Below, piece by piece: positions 15,321 through 24,481 of a stretch of DNA of 38,591 bases. The first letter of the stretch is position 1. Each line of letters opens with the position of its first letter. Under the pieces are notes generated by a model, which was not told where the DNA came from, ran no database searches, and saw nothing but the letters and a program-made list of their open reading frames with translations. This stretch comes from Clostridia bacterium (GTDB lineage: Bacteria > Bacillota > Clostridia > Christensenellales > Borkfalkiaceae), in the NCBI GenBank assembly GCA_017501885.1, contig JAFVWA010000257.1, positions 1-38,591 on the forward strand. Direction: 5' to 3'. A program made the translations under genes and the position numbers.

Positions 15321-17603
15321 ATGCAAATTGTTTACGGAGAAAAACTAAATAAAGAAAAGGAGAGTTTAGTAAGTGCTATTTCTCAAGAGTGTGGGGTATT
15401 AAAAGATACCGCATGTCTTTTGGTATACAGAAATATACAAAACGTAGAACAAGCAAAAAACTTTCTCAATCCTTCTAAAAACAATTTTCATAACCCATAC
15501 TTGTTTTCACAAATGCAAACGGCGGTAGACGTTATAAATGAAGTTGTTAATAAAGGTGGAAATATTCTAATTTTTGGCGACTATGATGCCGACGGAATTT
15601 GCGCGACAACGACGTTAAATTTTGCATTAAATGAAATGGGAATAACCCCAATTTTAATCGTTCCAGAACGTGAAGACGGATATGGTTTGAGTGTTGAAAA
15701 AATTCTTTCTATACATAGTAAAACGCCAATAGATTTACTCATAACTGTTGACTGTGGAATATCAGAAAAACAAGCGATAGAGCAGTTAAAAGAAAAGGGT
15801 ATTTGCGTTATTGTAACCGACCACCACGAACCGCCAAATATTCTTCCCGACTGTATAATTATAAACCCAAAAACGATAGGGGAAACCTATCCGTTCGACG
15901 GGTTGTGCGGTGCAGGTGTAGCTTATAAATTAGCAACCGCTTTAATAGGTGAAAAAGCCGAAAAATATTTAGATATTGTAGCCGTTGCAACCGTTGCTGA
16001 TAGCATGCAACTCACAGGCGAAAATAGGGATATAGTCTTTGAAGGGCTAAAACTTTTTAACAACGGAAATATGCGCCCTGTATTTAAATATTTACTTGGC
16101 GAAAGCGATAAACAAGTTAACGCAGGTAGTTTGGCTTGGATAATCGCACCAAGGGTAAATGCGGGCGGTAGAATGGGCGATGCAAACGCGTCCTTAAAAT
16201 TGTTTATATCCAAAGACGAAAACCAAATCAAAAACCTTTCCAAAATGCTAAACGAGTATAACGTTCTTCGTCAAACGGAGTGTGAAAGGGTTTTTGAACA
16301 AGCAATATTGCAAATTAAGCAAAAAGAACTTTATCGCAACCCTGCAATATGTGTCGTAGGTGAAGATTGGAGCGCAGGCGTAGTTGGAATTGTTGCTTCA
16401 AAAGTAGTAGAAGCATATAATCGCCCCGCAATAATTTTTGCTAAGCAAGACGGTCACCTAAAAGGCTCTGCAAGAAGCGTTGACCACATAAATATTTTTA
16501 ATGCAATCGATAGCGCAAAAGAACATCTCATAGACTTTGGTGGACACTCTCAAGCGGCAGGCGTATCCGTAGAAATAGAAAAATTCGAGCATTTTTACAA
16601 TGCCTTAAACGAATATATTTATAAGCTTTACGGCGACGTTGAACTTGATAAAAAAATCTATTGTGACTGGGAAATTAATACCCCCGTTTCGCTTGATTTT
16701 GCAAGGGAAATCAACCTTTTAGAGCCGTTTGGTGTAGGGAACAAAAAACCTGTTTTTTGCACAGAGGTGGATAACCTTTTGCAAGTTTTTCCATTAAAGG
16801 AAAACTCTCCGCATTACACCTTTTATACAAAGGCAATGCAAATGCTTTATTTCAATGCCGAAAACAGTTTAGAACTTCTTAACTTACCCGTTAAAAAGAA
16901 GATAATTTTTGACGTAAACTATTCGGTATTCCGTTCGACCGAAAGCGTAAAAGGATTTGTAAAACAAGTTATTCCCGATTATAACGACCTTGCTTTTTTA
17001 TCTCCTTATTTATTAAGAGACCAACTCCTTAATCTTTTAAACGAGCAATGTGAATTAAAAGAGGTAGACTATAAGAGCGACTTAATTGAAAAGGGATACG
17101 GCACGGTATATGCGATATCGAACGTAGAAACCTTAAATAAATACGACACAAATGGACTCAGCATTCACTTATTTTCCCCCGAACAGTCGGCAGGTCGAAA
17201 CTGCATAGTGTTTGCGCTAAGAGACCTTCCAGAAGAATACAAAAAGGTTGTTTACTTGGATAAACCTATTGCATGCAAGCAAACTCACGCAGAGCAATAT
17301 TTAGTAAAAGGAATAAATGCGTTTGAAAGTTTAAAAAATCTCGATTTTTCAAGAGAAGCTTTTGGGCAAATTTATAATTGTTTGTGCGGATTTTGTGATA
17401 AACCTTTTTACAACTCGGCATGGTTTGTAACGGCAAATAACTGTCCGTTTGATAAAACACTTGTGTTAATAGCAAGTGAAGTGTTTTTAGAACTTGGTTT
17501 TTTCACTATAGAAAAGGGAAAACTCATTAGACAACAAGGCGAAAAAAACGCATTGACAAATTCAGTTATATATAGTAAAATTCTAAATATAAAGGGTGTA
17601 TAA
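15321..17603 (+). CDS. recJ: Single-strand-specific 5'-3' DNA exonuclease RecJ
   Basis: This 760-residue DHH-family nuclease degrades single-stranded DNA 5' to 3' in recombination and mismatch repair. Motif I DYDADG is at residues 87-92, motif II around DCG 144-146, motif III DHH at 167-169, and the DHHA1 part has GGHSQAAG. The length exceeds E. coli RecJ (577) and matches the Bacillus-type form with a C-terminal extension. The ribosome site is weak and no clear promoter was found in the 47 bases after the secF terminator. The stop overlaps the relA start by one base. Confidence 0.95.
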   Translation: MQIVYGEKLNKEKESLVSAISQECGVLKDTACLLVYRNIQNVEQAKNFLNPSKNNFHNPYLFSQMQTAVDVINEVVNKGGNILIFGDYDADGICATTTLNFALNEMGITPILIVPEREDGYGLSVEKILSIHSKTPIDLLITVDCGISEKQAIEQLKEKGICVIVTDHHEPPNILPDCIIINPKTIGETYPFDGLCGAGVAYKLATALIGEKAEKYLDIVAVATVADSMQLTGENRDIVFEGLKLFNNGNMRPVFKYLLGESDKQVNAGSLAWIIAPRVNAGGRMGDANASLKLFISKDENQIKNLSKMLNEYNVLRQTECERVFEQAILQIKQKELYRNPAICVVGEDWSAGVVGIVASKVVEAYNRPAIIFAKQDGHLKGSARSVDHINIFNAIDSAKEHLIDFGGHSQAAGVSVEIEKFEHFYNALNEYIYKLYGDVELDKKIYCDWEINTPVSLDFAREINLLEPFGVGNKKPVFCTEVDNLLQVFPLKENSPHYTFYTKAMQMLYFNAENSLELLNLPVKKKIIFDVNYSVFRSTESVKGFVKQVIPDYNDLAFLSPYLLRDQLLNLLNEQCELKEVDYKSDLIEKGYGTVYAISNVETLNKYDTNGLSIHLFSPEQSAGRNCIVFALRDLPEEYKKVVYLDKPIACKQTHAEQYLVKGINAFESLKNLDFSREAFGQIYNCLCGFCDKPFYNSAWFVTANNCPFDKTLVLIASEVFLELGFFTIEKGKLIRQQGEKNALTNSVIYSKILNIKGV

Positions 17604-19732
17604 TGTTTAGCATTTACGAGCATTTGGAATCGGTCTATCAAGGCGAAGATTTAAAACTCGTCCATAAGGCGTTCGATTTCTCAAAAGAAGCACATAAAAA
17701 TCAAAAGCGCGCGTCGGGTGAAGAGTATTTTATTCACCCATGTTTTGTTGCGCGCATTTTAGTTGATTTAGGGCTTGATGCTTCAACAGTAGCCGCTGCA
17801 TTTTTACACGACGTTATTGAAGATACGCCTGTTTCTGAAGGCGATATAAAAAACATCTTTGGTGAAGAAGTTTTAGAACTCGTTTTAGGCGTAACAAAAT
17901 TAGAAAAGATAGAATTTACTTCGCTCGAACAAGAGCAAGCGGAAAACTTCCGTAAGCTTTTTGTGGCGATGGCAAAGGATATAAGAGTTATAATAATAAA
18001 GCTCGCAGACCGCTTGCATAATATGCGTTCGCTTAACTTTTTATCTAAGGAACGTCAACAAAAAATCGCAAGGGAAACGTTAGAAATTTACGCTCCGCTT
18101 GCAGGCAGACTCGGTATTAGTCAAATCAAGTGCGAACTTGAAGACCTTTGCTTAAAATATTTAGAGCCTGATTTTTATGAATACTTGGTTACCAACATAG
18201 ACGCAAGAGTTAAAGAATCGGTCAATCTTGTTGACCAGGTAATCGCGCAGGTAAAAACCATTCTTAACGAAAGCAACGTTAAGGGCGAAGTATTGGGTAG
18301 GAGAAAGCACCTTTATAGTATCTATCGTAAGATGAAGCAAAAAGGTAAAACTCTTGACCAAATTTACGATTTAGTCGCAATAAGAATCATAGTAAACACA
18401 GTTGACGAATGCTACGAAGTATTCGGCAAAATTCACCATATTTGGAAGCCTGTTCCAGGCAGAATTAAAGACTATATAGCGACTCCCAAGCCCAATATGT
18501 ATCGTTCTTTGCATACCACAGTCGTAACAAATTTTGGTAGATTTTTCGAGATACAAATAAGAACGTATGAAATGAATCACGCAGCCGAATACGGTATCGC
18601 GGCACATTGGAAATACAAAGAAAAGGGCGACGGAAACGAACTCGACACCCGTTTAAGCTGGATAAGAGAAGTTATGGAATGGCAGGGCGGTCTAAAAGAT
18701 AGCCGTGAATTTTTAAGTTCTCTTAAAGGCGACGTTTATAGTTCAGAAGTATTGGTGTTTACGCCAAAAGGCGACGTTATAAGCCTTCCAAAAGGCGCAA
18801 CGCCATTGGACTTTGCATACCACATTCACTCGGCGGTAGGAAACCGTTGCGTGGGTGCAAAAGTTAACTCTAAAATGGTTCCACTACACACCGAACTTCA
18901 CGTAGGCGATATAGTAGAAATCGTTACTTCGCAAAACTCAAAAGGCCCGTCGTGGGATTGGCTTAAAATAGTAAAAAGCCCGAGCGCACGCGTTAAGATA
19001 AAGCAGTTCTTCAAGCGCGAAATGAAAGACGAAAACGTCAAGATGGGTAAAACCATGCTTGAAGAAGAAGCAAAGCGCAGGGGTTATAAATTATCTGAAA
19101 TATTTACAGACGAAGCATTCTTAGTTATTTCTTCTAAGATGTCGTTTAATGGTCAAGAAGAAATGTTCGCTTCGGTTGGTTTTGGCGCGGTTTCCGCAAG
19201 CCAAGTAATCTTAAAACTCATAGATTACTATAAAAAGCAACAACCAAAAACTCAAATTGAAAGCATGGTTTCCACTTCAAAAAAACGCGCAAGTGGCGTA
19301 ACCGTTCGCGGAATGGACGGGCTTTTAGTGCGTTTTGCAGGGTGTTGTAACCCTGTTCCGGGTGATCAAATTATAGGCTTTATCTCACGTGGTAGGGGTG
19401 TAACCGTTCATAGAAAAGACTGTTCTAACTTAAAACACGTAGAGAATGATAGACTAATCGAAGTTTCGTGGACAGACCACTCAAATTCATGCTTTAACGT
19501 AGGCATAGAAGTAATAGGCAACACTCAGGCGGAAATACTTTCAGCCGTGGCGTCTATATGCGCTATTCAAAAGTTGGAAATAGTATCAACTAACGGTAGA
19601 ATAGATGCGAAAACAAGGCGTGTTGTGGTTAACTTTAATATAAGAATTAACGATAAAGACGAACTTGATAAACTAATTTCAAAACTCAGACAAGAACCAA
19701 AAATAGTAGAAGTGTTCAGGACGAATAACTAA
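17603..19732 (+). CDS. relA: Bifunctional (p)ppGpp synthetase/hydrolase, Rel family
   Basis: This 709-residue enzyme makes and degrades the stringent-response signals pppGpp and ppGpp. Domains in order are: the HD hydrolase, with FLHDVIEDT (H69, D70) and KLADRLHNMRSL; the synthetase, with GRRKHLYSIYRKM and YDLVAIRIIV; TGS from about residue 385 (VLVFTPKGDVISLPKGA); a Cys-containing linker (FAGCCNPVPGD); and a C-terminal ACT domain. An intact HD site means hydrolysis should be possible, so it is a Rel-type rather than a synthetase-only RelA. In many Clostridia apt lies between recJ and relA, but here they are directly fused at TAATG. Confidence 0.97.
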   Translation: MFSIYEHLESVYQGEDLKLVHKAFDFSKEAHKNQKRASGEEYFIHPCFVARILVDLGLDASTVAAAFLHDVIEDTPVSEGDIKNIFGEEVLELVLGVTKLEKIEFTSLEQEQAENFRKLFVAMAKDIRVIIIKLADRLHNMRSLNFLSKERQQKIARETLEIYAPLAGRLGISQIKCELEDLCLKYLEPDFYEYLVTNIDARVKESVNLVDQVIAQVKTILNESNVKGEVLGRRKHLYSIYRKMKQKGKTLDQIYDLVAIRIIVNTVDECYEVFGKIHHIWKPVPGRIKDYIATPKPNMYRSLHTTVVTNFGRFFEIQIRTYEMNHAAEYGIAAHWKYKEKGDGNELDTRLSWIREVMEWQGGLKDSREFLSSLKGDVYSSEVLVFTPKGDVISLPKGATPLDFAYHIHSAVGNRCVGAKVNSKMVPLHTELHVGDIVEIVTSQNSKGPSWDWLKIVKSPSARVKIKQFFKREMKDENVKMGKTMLEEEAKRRGYKLSEIFTDEAFLVISSKMSFNGQEEMFASVGFGAVSASQVILKLIDYYKKQQPKTQIESMVSTSKKRASGVTVRGMDGLLVRFAGCCNPVPGDQIIGFISRGRGVTVHRKDCSNLKHVENDRLIEVSWTDHSNSCFNVGIEVIGNTQAEILSAVASICAIQKLEIVSTNGRIDAKTRRVVVNFNIRINDKDELDKLISKLRQEPKIVEVFRTNN

Positions 19733-20349
19733 TGAAGTTGTATCATTTACCAACGGGGTTGCTTCACGTCAACGCATATTTTTTGGTAAACCCCCAAACA
19801 AATAACGCCATTTTAATTGACGGTGGCGAGAGTTATAAAGCGATAAAAAAAGCCGAACAAGACTTAGGAGTAAAAGTAACCGCGTTGCTTTTAACACACG
19901 CGCATTTCGACCATGCGGGTAACGCACGCGCCCTTCAAAAAGACGGCGTTAAAGTATATATAAGTAAAATAGACGCTCCAAAGCTCAAAAACGGTCTTAA
20001 CCTTGCAGGCGATTTCGGTAGACAATTTGAACCGCTCGATGCTGACGTTTTGGTGGATGACGGGGACGAATTACAAATTGAAGGAATTACGGTAAAAGTT
20101 ATTGCAACCCCAGGTCATACCGACGGTTCGGTAACCTTTATGGTGGACGATATGCTGTTTACGGGGGATACGCTATTTTTACAATCGGTTGGTAGAACAG
20201 ACTTTCCTACGGGGGATAAAAATCAGTTAATAAACTCGGTTAAACGCTTATTTAATCTTGACGGGGAATACAAGGTATACCCAGGACACGAAGACTTTAC
20301 AACCCTTTCACACGAAAGAAAATACAATATGTTTGTTGATTATGATTGA
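19732..20349 (+). CDS. MBL-fold metallo-hydrolase (glyoxalase II-like)
   Basis: This 205-residue metallo-beta-lactamase-fold hydrolase has the full metal site: THAHFDHAG (H56, H58, D60, H61), TPGHTDGS with the next His, GDTLF with the bridging Asp, and YPGHED. It resembles the small GloB-like proteins of Bacillota, which may hydrolyse thioesters such as acyl-glutathione or bacillithiol adducts; the substrate is not known. Its ATG overlaps the relA stop by one base and its end overlaps the hemZ start by 8 bases. The order rel-MBL-hemZ is common in Clostridia. Confidence 0.88.
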   Translation: MKLYHLPTGLLHVNAYFLVNPQTNNAILIDGGESYKAIKKAEQDLGVKVTALLLTHAHFDHAGNARALQKDGVKVYISKIDAPKLKNGLNLAGDFGRQFEPLDADVLVDDGDELQIEGITVKVIATPGHTDGSVTFMVDDMLFTGDTLFLQSVGRTDFPTGDKNQLINSVKRLFNLDGEYKVYPGHEDFTTLSHERKYNMFVDYD

Positions 20350-21709
20350 TAGTGATTTACAAAACTTTATACCCGATTTAAGAGAAGTAGAAAATCTTTT
20401 TAACGGTGGTGAATTAAAAATTCGCCACCGCTTTTCCATGGGCGAAAATAAACTCGTGAATACCGTAACAGTAAACGGTCAAACCTACGCATATGGGAAT
20501 ATTGTTCCCGAGTTTACCGATAAGACGGTGGAAAAACGCTATATTAAAAGGTATGCAAAACTTTCCCTTTATAAAGCACTCTCAAAGTTTACGGGCAAAG
20601 ATATGCCGTGGGGCGCTTTGACGGGTATAAGACCAACAAAACTTGCATACCAACAAATGGAAGAAACGGGCGAGTTTGAAGACTTTTTTATAAACGTAAT
20701 GAAGGTTTCCGAAAACAAAACCGACCTTACTAAAAAAGTTATAAACTCTCAAAAGGGTTATTATGAAAAGAACGATTTAAACACCGATTTTTTCGTTTTT
20801 ATTCCTTTCTGTCCGTCAAGGTGTAAATATTGTTCGTTTATAAGTGCGGACATAAAGCACGCAAGCCGTTTTGTTGACGATTATGTTGATTCTTTAATTG
20901 AAGAAATTCGTGCAAGCGCACCCTTGATAAAAAAACTAAGAAGCATATATATCGGTGGCGGAACGCCCGTGGCACTTCCCAATGACAAACTAACACGCGT
21001 TCTAAAAGAAATTGATATAATAAACAGCGGTGTAGAATACACGGTAGAGGCGGGTAGACCTGACGCAATAAACGCTGAAAACCTTGCGATACTTAAAGAC
21101 TTTGGCGTTACGAGAATTTGTGTAAACCCCCAAACCTTTTCTGATAAAACTCTCACTCTTTTAGGCAGAAATCACACGGCAAAAGACGTGTTTACTGCGT
21201 ATGACCTTGCTAAAAAAGACTTTGCCGTAAATATGGACTTAATAGCAGGGCTTTCTGGCGAAAAGTTTAGTGATTTTCAAAACAGTTTAGATACTGCAAT
21301 ATCCTTAAATCCCGAAAATATAACGGTGCACACTTTGTGCGTAAAGAAAGGCTCTTATCTTGCCGAAGAAACGGACAGACTTCCCGAAGGTGAAGTTGAA
21401 AACATGGTGGAATACTCCCACAAAACGTTGCAGAACGCGGGGTATAGCCCATATTACCTATACCGTCAAAAGTATATGGCAGGCAACTTAGAAAATACGG
21501 GATATGCAAAGGACGGAAAAGTTTGTGTCTACAATATAGACGTTATGGAAGAAATAGCGCAAAACGTATCGTGCGGTGCAAACGCCGTAACTAAAAGAGT
21601 ATTCAACGGCGGAGAAAGGATAGAAAGGATAGCGTCTCCAAAAGACATTCAAACTTATCTTAATAAAAGTGGAGATATAATACAAAACAAGTTAAAATTT
21701 TTTGAATAA
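20342..21709 (+). CDS. hemZ: HemZ-type radical SAM coproporphyrinogen dehydrogenase-like protein
   Basis: This 455-residue radical SAM protein has the cluster motif CPSRCKYC (C157, C161, C164), followed by IYIGGGTPVALP and the HemN-like core. The N-terminal domain, with GALTGIRPTKLAY, is typical of HemZ. HemZ is named for oxygen-independent coproporphyrinogen oxidation in heme synthesis, but many Clostridia that carry it lack a full heme pathway, so the real reaction is uncertain. The ATG at 20342 is chosen because the frame further upstream lies inside the MBL gene. It overlaps that gene by 8 bases and has no clear ribosome site, which fits translational coupling. Confidence 0.88.
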   Translation: MIDSDLQNFIPDLREVENLFNGGELKIRHRFSMGENKLVNTVTVNGQTYAYGNIVPEFTDKTVEKRYIKRYAKLSLYKALSKFTGKDMPWGALTGIRPTKLAYQQMEETGEFEDFFINVMKVSENKTDLTKKVINSQKGYYEKNDLNTDFFVFIPFCPSRCKYCSFISADIKHASRFVDDYVDSLIEEIRASAPLIKKLRSIYIGGGTPVALPNDKLTRVLKEIDIINSGVEYTVEAGRPDAINAENLAILKDFGVTRICVNPQTFSDKTLTLLGRNHTAKDVFTAYDLAKKDFAVNMDLIAGLSGEKFSDFQNSLDTAISLNPENITVHTLCVKKGSYLAEETDRLPEGEVENMVEYSHKTLQNAGYSPYYLYRQKYMAGNLENTGYAKDGKVCVYNIDVMEEIAQNVSCGANAVTKRVFNGGERIERIASPKDIQTYLNKSGDIIQNKLKFFE

Positions 21710-21743
21710 GGGGTAAAATCTGTAAAATAACGGTTAATTTTAG

Positions 21744-21772
21744 TGGACAAAGATATTTTAATTTGTTATAAT
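21744..21772 (+). promoter_or_regulatory. Promoter of rpsO
   Basis: TGGACA (21744-21749), a 17-base spacer and TATAAT (21767-21772). The predicted start near 21779 gives a leader of about 87 bases before rpsO. Confidence 0.82.
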
Positions 21773-21778
21773 AAACAG

Positions 21779-21865
21779 GCTTAATACTCTGGCAAGGGTT
21801 GCGGATTCTCCACCCAACACTTTGTCACGAGCGGACTAATCCATAAAAATAGGAGGTAAAAAACA
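21779..21865 (+). promoter_or_regulatory. Structured 5' leader of rpsO, candidate S15 binding site
   Basis: The leader is much less AT-rich than usual spacers here and contains short complementary segments such as GGGT (near 21797) with ACCC, and GGAT with ATCC. It ends in the ribosome site AGGAGG. S15 represses its own mRNA through leader structures in several phyla (established). The match to any one of those structures was not proven by eye. Confidence 0.4.
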
Positions 21866-22129
21866 ATGGATAAAGCAAGAAAGACAGAAATCATTAAGAA
21901 GTTTGGCGCACACGAAGGTGACACAGGTTCTACCGAAGTTCAGGTAGCACTTTTAACCGAAAGAATCAATCATTTAAATGAACACTTAGCAAAGAACATT
22001 CACGATAATCATTCACGTCGTGGTTTGTTAAAAATGGTTGGTGAACGTCGTGGTCTTTTGAAGTATTTACAAGAAGTTGACATCGAAAGATACAGAAAAC
22101 TCATCCAAGATTTAGGTTTAAGAAAGTAA
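21866..22129 (+). CDS. rpsO: 30S ribosomal protein S15
   Basis: This 87-residue ribosomal protein binds 16S rRNA early in assembly of the 30S platform. The conserved [40 protein letters not shown] and the C-terminal Tyr-Arg segment are textbook S15, and length is standard. A very strong ribosome site (AGGAGG) lies 8 bases before the ATG. It has its own promoter and terminator, with pnp next, as in Bacillus and E. coli. Confidence 0.98.
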   Translation: MDKARKTEIIKKFGAHEGDTGSTEVQVALLTERINHLNEHLAKNIHDNHSRRGLLKMVGERRGLLKYLQEVDIERYRKLIQDLGLRK

Positions 22130-22135
22130 AAAACG

Positions 22136-22169
22136 GGGCGGCATTATTTTTTGTCGCCCAATTTTTGTT
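22136..22169 (+). terminator. Terminator between rpsO and pnp
   Basis: GGGCGGCA pairs with TGTCGCCC (one G-T pair) around an 8-base loop, followed by AATTTTTG. It probably lets only part of the transcripts continue into pnp, since no strong separate pnp promoter was seen. Confidence 0.75.
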
Positions 22170-22196
22170 AAAAAAGGGTTAAAAATTGAAATTGTG

Positions 22197-22219
22197 CGCA
22201 TACGCGGGGTGCGTAGGCG
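22197..22219 (+). promoter_or_regulatory. Hairpin in the pnp leader
   Basis: CGC-A-TACGC, loop GGGGT, then GCGTA-G-GCG forms a GC-rich stem-loop 37 bases before the pnp start. In E. coli a pnp leader hairpin is cut by RNase III and used for PNPase autocontrol (established there); the same role here is inference. Confidence 0.45.
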
Positions 22220-22256
22220 TTTCAAAATATAAGAGTTGAAATAGGAGAAAAAGAAA

Positions 22257-24353
22257 ATGACACCAACTTACAGACAATTCAAAACAACGCTCGGTGGCAG
22301 AGAATTAGTTATTGAGACAGGCAAATATGCTGAACAAACTAACGGTTCTTGCGTAGTTCGTTGTGGAGAAACAGCAGTTATGGTAAACGTTACCATGGCA
22401 GACAAACCAAGAGACGGAATGGATTATTTCCCCTTGGGCGTAGACTTTGAAGAAAAAATGTATTCTATCGGCGCAATCCCCGGTGGCTTCAAAAAGAGAG
22501 AAGGTAGAGCATCAGATAAGGCTATCTTAACCAGCAGACTTATCGATAGACCTATCCGTCCTTTATTCCCCAAAGGATTGTTTAACGACGTAATCGTTAT
22601 TGCAACCGCTTTATCGGTAGAACCGGATATCCAACCCGAAGTATTAGCAATGATTGGTAGTTCAGTTGCTATCAGCATTTCAGATATACCATTTGCAGGT
22701 CCTACGGGAAGCGTAGTTGTAGGTATCGTTGACGGCGAATACGTTATCAACCCCGACTGTGCACAAAGAGAAAAGAGCACACTTACTTTAAACCTTGCAG
22801 GCACCAAAGATGCAATCATGATGGTTGAAGCAGGTGCAAAAGAAATCTCTGACGACGAAATGGTAGGCGCAATTTTATTCGGCCACGAAGAAATCAAACG
22901 TCTTTGCGCATTCCAAGAAGAAATCGTTAAAGAAATCGGCAAGCCAAAGAGAGAAATGGAATTATATCACATTCCAGAAGAAATCGACAATGCTGTTCGT
23001 GAATTTGCAAGCGATATGCTTGATAAAGCGCTCGATACTTTTGACAGAAAAGTTCGTCAAGACGGTCAAGATGCTGTAGAAAAGGCAACTTTAGAACATT
23101 TTGCTGAAATTTTCCCTGACAAAGAAAGAGAAATCAAAGACTCTTTATACTACTTAACCAAAGAAAAGGTTAGAGCAAAGATAACCAACTTAGGTGTTCG
23201 TCCCGACGGAAGAAAACTCACCGAAGTTAGACCTATTTGGTGTGAAGCAGGCGTTCTTTCAAGAGTTCACGGTTCAGGCATATTCACCAGAGGACAAACT
23301 CAAGTTATGTCAACTTGCACACTCGGTATGCTTTCTGAAGCACAAAAGTTAGAAGGACTTGACGGCGAATCTGAAAAGAGATATATGCACCAATACAACA
23401 TGCCTGGATACGCTTCTGGCGAAGCTAAGCCATTAAGAAGCCCCGGTAGACGTGAAATCGGTCACGGCGCTTTAGCAGAAAGAGCATTAGAACCTGTAAT
23501 TCCATCACCTGAAGAATTCCCATACGCAATCAGAATCGTATCAGAAGTTCTTTCTTCAAACGGCTCTACTTCACAAGGTAGCGTTTGTGGTTCAACCTTA
23601 GCACTTATGGATGCTGGTGTTCCAATTAAAGCTCCTGTAGCAGGTATTGCAATGGGACTTATCAAAGACACCGAAAGCGGTAAAGTATCAATTCTTACCG
23701 ACATTCAAGGTTTAGAAGACTTCCTTGGCGATATGGACTTTAAGGTAGCCGGAACAGAAAAGGGTATTACCGCTATCCAAATGGACATCAAAATTAAGGG
23801 TATTGACGAAGCTATTTTACGTCAAGCAATCGCACAAGCAAACGTAGGTCGTCAACATATCTTAGGCAAAATGTTAGAAGTTATCGATAAGCCAAGAGCA
23901 GAACTTTCTAAGTATGCTCCAAGAATTATCTCTTTCAACATTGATCCCGAAAAAATTGGCGACGTTGTTGGTAAGCAAGGTAAAGTTATTAACAAGATTA
24001 TCGAAGAAACAGGCGTTAAGATTGACATCGAAGACGACGGAAGAGTTAACGTATGTTGCGTTGGCGACCCTGCACAAGCAGAAAGAGCAAAAGCAATTAT
24101 TCTTTCTATCGCAAGAGATCCTGAAGTAGGCGACATGTTTATTTCTGAAGTAGTTCGTATTCTTCCAAAGGTAGGCGCATTCTGTGAACTTGCTCCTGGT
24201 AAAGATGGTTTAATCCACATTTCCAAAATGAGTAGCAAGCGTATCGAAAGCGTTGAAGAAGTGCTTCATATCGGCGACAAGGTAAAAGTAGAAATTATCA
24301 AAATCGGCGAAAAGGGTATTGACCTTAAACTTCTTGAAATCGTTAACGATTAA
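22257..24353 (+). CDS. pnp: Polynucleotide phosphorylase
   Basis: This 698-residue enzyme degrades RNA 3' to 5' with phosphate, as a trimer and often with RNase degradosome partners. It has two RNase PH domains (about 10-225 and 310-545). The second contains FTRGQTQV and the SNGSTSQGSVCGSTLALMDAG active region. A KH domain is at about 560-600, with GKQG as the GxxG loop. An S1 domain is at about 625-695, with GDKVKVEI near its end. AGGAG precedes the ATG. The order rpsO-pnp-ylxY-M16 peptidase matches Bacillus subtilis. A strong terminator follows. Confidence 0.98.
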   Translation: MTPTYRQFKTTLGGRELVIETGKYAEQTNGSCVVRCGETAVMVNVTMADKPRDGMDYFPLGVDFEEKMYSIGAIPGGFKKREGRASDKAILTSRLIDRPIRPLFPKGLFNDVIVIATALSVEPDIQPEVLAMIGSSVAISISDIPFAGPTGSVVVGIVDGEYVINPDCAQREKSTLTLNLAGTKDAIMMVEAGAKEISDDEMVGAILFGHEEIKRLCAFQEEIVKEIGKPKREMELYHIPEEIDNAVREFASDMLDKALDTFDRKVRQDGQDAVEKATLEHFAEIFPDKEREIKDSLYYLTKEKVRAKITNLGVRPDGRKLTEVRPIWCEAGVLSRVHGSGIFTRGQTQVMSTCTLGMLSEAQKLEGLDGESEKRYMHQYNMPGYASGEAKPLRSPGRREIGHGALAERALEPVIPSPEEFPYAIRIVSEVLSSNGSTSQGSVCGSTLALMDAGVPIKAPVAGIAMGLIKDTESGKVSILTDIQGLEDFLGDMDFKVAGTEKGITAIQMDIKIKGIDEAILRQAIAQANVGRQHILGKMLEVIDKPRAELSKYAPRIISFNIDPEKIGDVVGKQGKVINKIIEETGVKIDIEDDGRVNVCCVGDPAQAERAKAIILSIARDPEVGDMFISEVVRILPKVGAFCELAPGKDGLIHISKMSSKRIESVEEVLHIGDKVKVEIIKIGEKGIDLKLLEIVND

Positions 24354-24394
24354 TTCAAAAAGGCAATAAATAAACTACTAAGCGAAAAATAAAG

Positions 24395-24426
24395 AATATG
24401 CAAGGATTTACCTTGCATATTTTTTT
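24395..24426 (+). terminator. Terminator after pnp
   Basis: AATATGCAAGG pairs with CCTTGCATATT (11 bp, loop ATTTA), merging into a run of eight T including the arm. It is a clear intrinsic terminator. Confidence 0.9.
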
Positions 24427-24481
24427 CCCGCTCAGTTCTTAATAAAAAACTATTTTCATAGAATACCCAAAGGGGTAAATT

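Noticed and set aside
20258-20341. An upstream extension of hemZ
   Set aside because: It lies inside the MBL hydrolase gene, and HemZ homology begins after the ATG at 20342.
22424-22942. A 172-codon minus-strand frame inside pnp
   Set aside because: It is a shadow of the conserved pnp coding frame, with no ribosome site and low-complexity composition.
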